From assembly GCA_030440445.1 (NCBI GenBank), contig CP098528.1, positions 3,162,001 to 3,226,000 of the forward strand: a stretch of 64,000 bases of DNA, written 5' to 3'. This document shows, piece by piece, positions 63,518 to 64,000 of the stretch. How positions within the stretch are numbered: position 1 is the stretch's first letter; each line of letters begins with the position of its first letter. The notes below the pieces were generated by a model that ran no database searches, had not been told where the DNA came from, and saw only the letters and a program-made list of their open reading frames with translations. A program made the position numbers and the translations under genes. The DNA comes from Halomonas sp. KG2 (GTDB taxonomy: Bacteria; Pseudomonadota; Gammaproteobacteria; Pseudomonadales; Halomonadaceae).

Positions 63518-64000
63518 CTAGTCCGCTGCCACCATCCACCCTGCTGCTTTCTCAGCAATCATTAAGGTAGGTGAGTTGGTATTACCGCTGGTAATGGTCG
63601 GCATAATACTGGCGTCCACTACTCGCAGACCGCTCACGCCCTTAACACGCAGCTTGGAATCCACCACGGCCCCCGGATCGTCATCGCGGCCCATTTTCGC
63701 CGTCCCAACGGGGTGAAAGATCGTGGTACCGATATCGCCCGCCAATTTGGCCAGCTCTTCGTCGCTTTGATACTGCACCCCAGGCTTAAACTCTTCTGGC
63801 TGATACTTAGCGAATGCCTGCTGCTCGGCAATTCGCCGCGTAACCCGTAATGAGTCTGCCGCCACCTTGCGGTCTTCTTGCGTGCTCAGGTAGTTAGGCT
63901 CAATGGCGGGCGCCGTCTGTGGATCACGGTTTTTGATCCTTACCGAGCCACGGCTTGTGGGGTTAAGGTTGCAGACACTGGCAGTAATCGCCGGGAAGTC
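63518..64000 (-). CDS. GMC-family FAD-dependent oxidoreductase, C-terminal part (runs off the window)
   Basis: About 160 codons, open to the right edge, so the FAD-binding N-terminus is outside. Diagnostic segments: NLNPTSRGSVRIKNRDP (GMC C-terminal domain start), FHPVGTAKMGRDDDPGAVVD with the catalytic histidine, LRVVDASIMPTITSGNTNSPTLMIAEKAA with the second catalytic residue (Asn). Members include choline, alcohol and polyethylene-glycol dehydrogenases. The segment differs from BetA (FHPVGTAKMG versus FHPCGTCKMG), so a choline role is not claimed. Confidence 0.88.
   Translation of the reverse strand, partial: DFPAITASVCNLNPTSRGSVRIKNRDPQTAPAIEPNYLSTQEDRKVAADSLRVTRRIAEQQAFAKYQPEEFKPGVQYQSDEELAKLAGDIGTTIFHPVGTAKMGRDDDPGAVVDSKLRVKGVSGLRVVDASIMPTITSGNTNSPTLMIAEKAAGWMVAAD

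Noticed and set aside
63518..64000. Choline dehydrogenase betA
   Set aside because: The active-site loop reads FHPVGTAKMG, unlike BetA, and no betB/betI is visible; kept as a general GMC oxidoreductase.

Overview
The window looks like a chromosomal segment of a halophilic gammaproteobacterium close to Halomonas/Vreelandella. This is inferred from Pseudomonas-like arginine succinyltransferase genes (aruF plus aruG), FabV, a PA4780-like RIO kinase, a GMC oxidoreductase and the general codon style; no rRNA or other phylogenetic marker is present to prove it. No tRNA, rRNA, CRISPR array or prophage was found.

Layout. 1-9 kb: housekeeping and stress genes (UPF0126 channel, NfeD plus SPFH membrane pair, a 7TM diguanylate cyclase, DUF2252, DUF1294, BluB, GST, WYL regulator). 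8.7-15.4 kb: regulator/effector pairs, several divergent (LysR with a quinone reductase, LysR with PhzF, MarR with a DMT exporter and an NAD(P)-binding protein); the MarR/DMT gap has two copies of a 14-bp palindrome. 16-23.5 kb: arginine succinyltransferase (AST) operon, read leftwards as GATase1-AraC regulator, astC, aruF, aruG, astD, astB, with a 14-bp tandem repeat between aruG and astD and no astE. 23.7-34.5 kb: mixed core genes (FabV, glutathione peroxidase, LysE, YebC-type regulator, MscS next to an unrecognised 400-aa protein, ABC exporter, AbrB-type protein).

35-48.7 kb is a coherent carbohydrate island. Leftwards it encodes an RpiB-type isomerase, a fused DhaK-DhaL kinase, a SorC regulator, a zinc alcohol dehydrogenase, a DUF2291 protein, a ribose-type ABC importer (ATPase, permease, binding protein) and a PfkB kinase. 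Divergent from it run transaldolase and transketolase. The dehydrogenase, kinase and isomerase types fit a route from a tetritol through erythrulose and erythrulose phosphate to D-erythrose 4-phosphate, which transaldolase and transketolase would feed into central metabolism. The substrate is an inference.

48.8-64 kb: core genes (RIO kinase, DbpA, YbaK, CDF transporter, LysR, PhoH, BrkB, esterase, SLC13 permease, cold-shock protein, GMC oxidoreductase) disturbed by three insertion sequences. An IS5-family element (49644-50808, TTAG target duplication) sits between codons 4 and 5 of the RIO kinase and gives it a chimeric start. Further right, an IS3-family element lies in a GTGAGAA heptamer array and is itself split by a second IS3-family element (61055-62252, CCGA duplication); removing the inner element restores the outer transposase frame.
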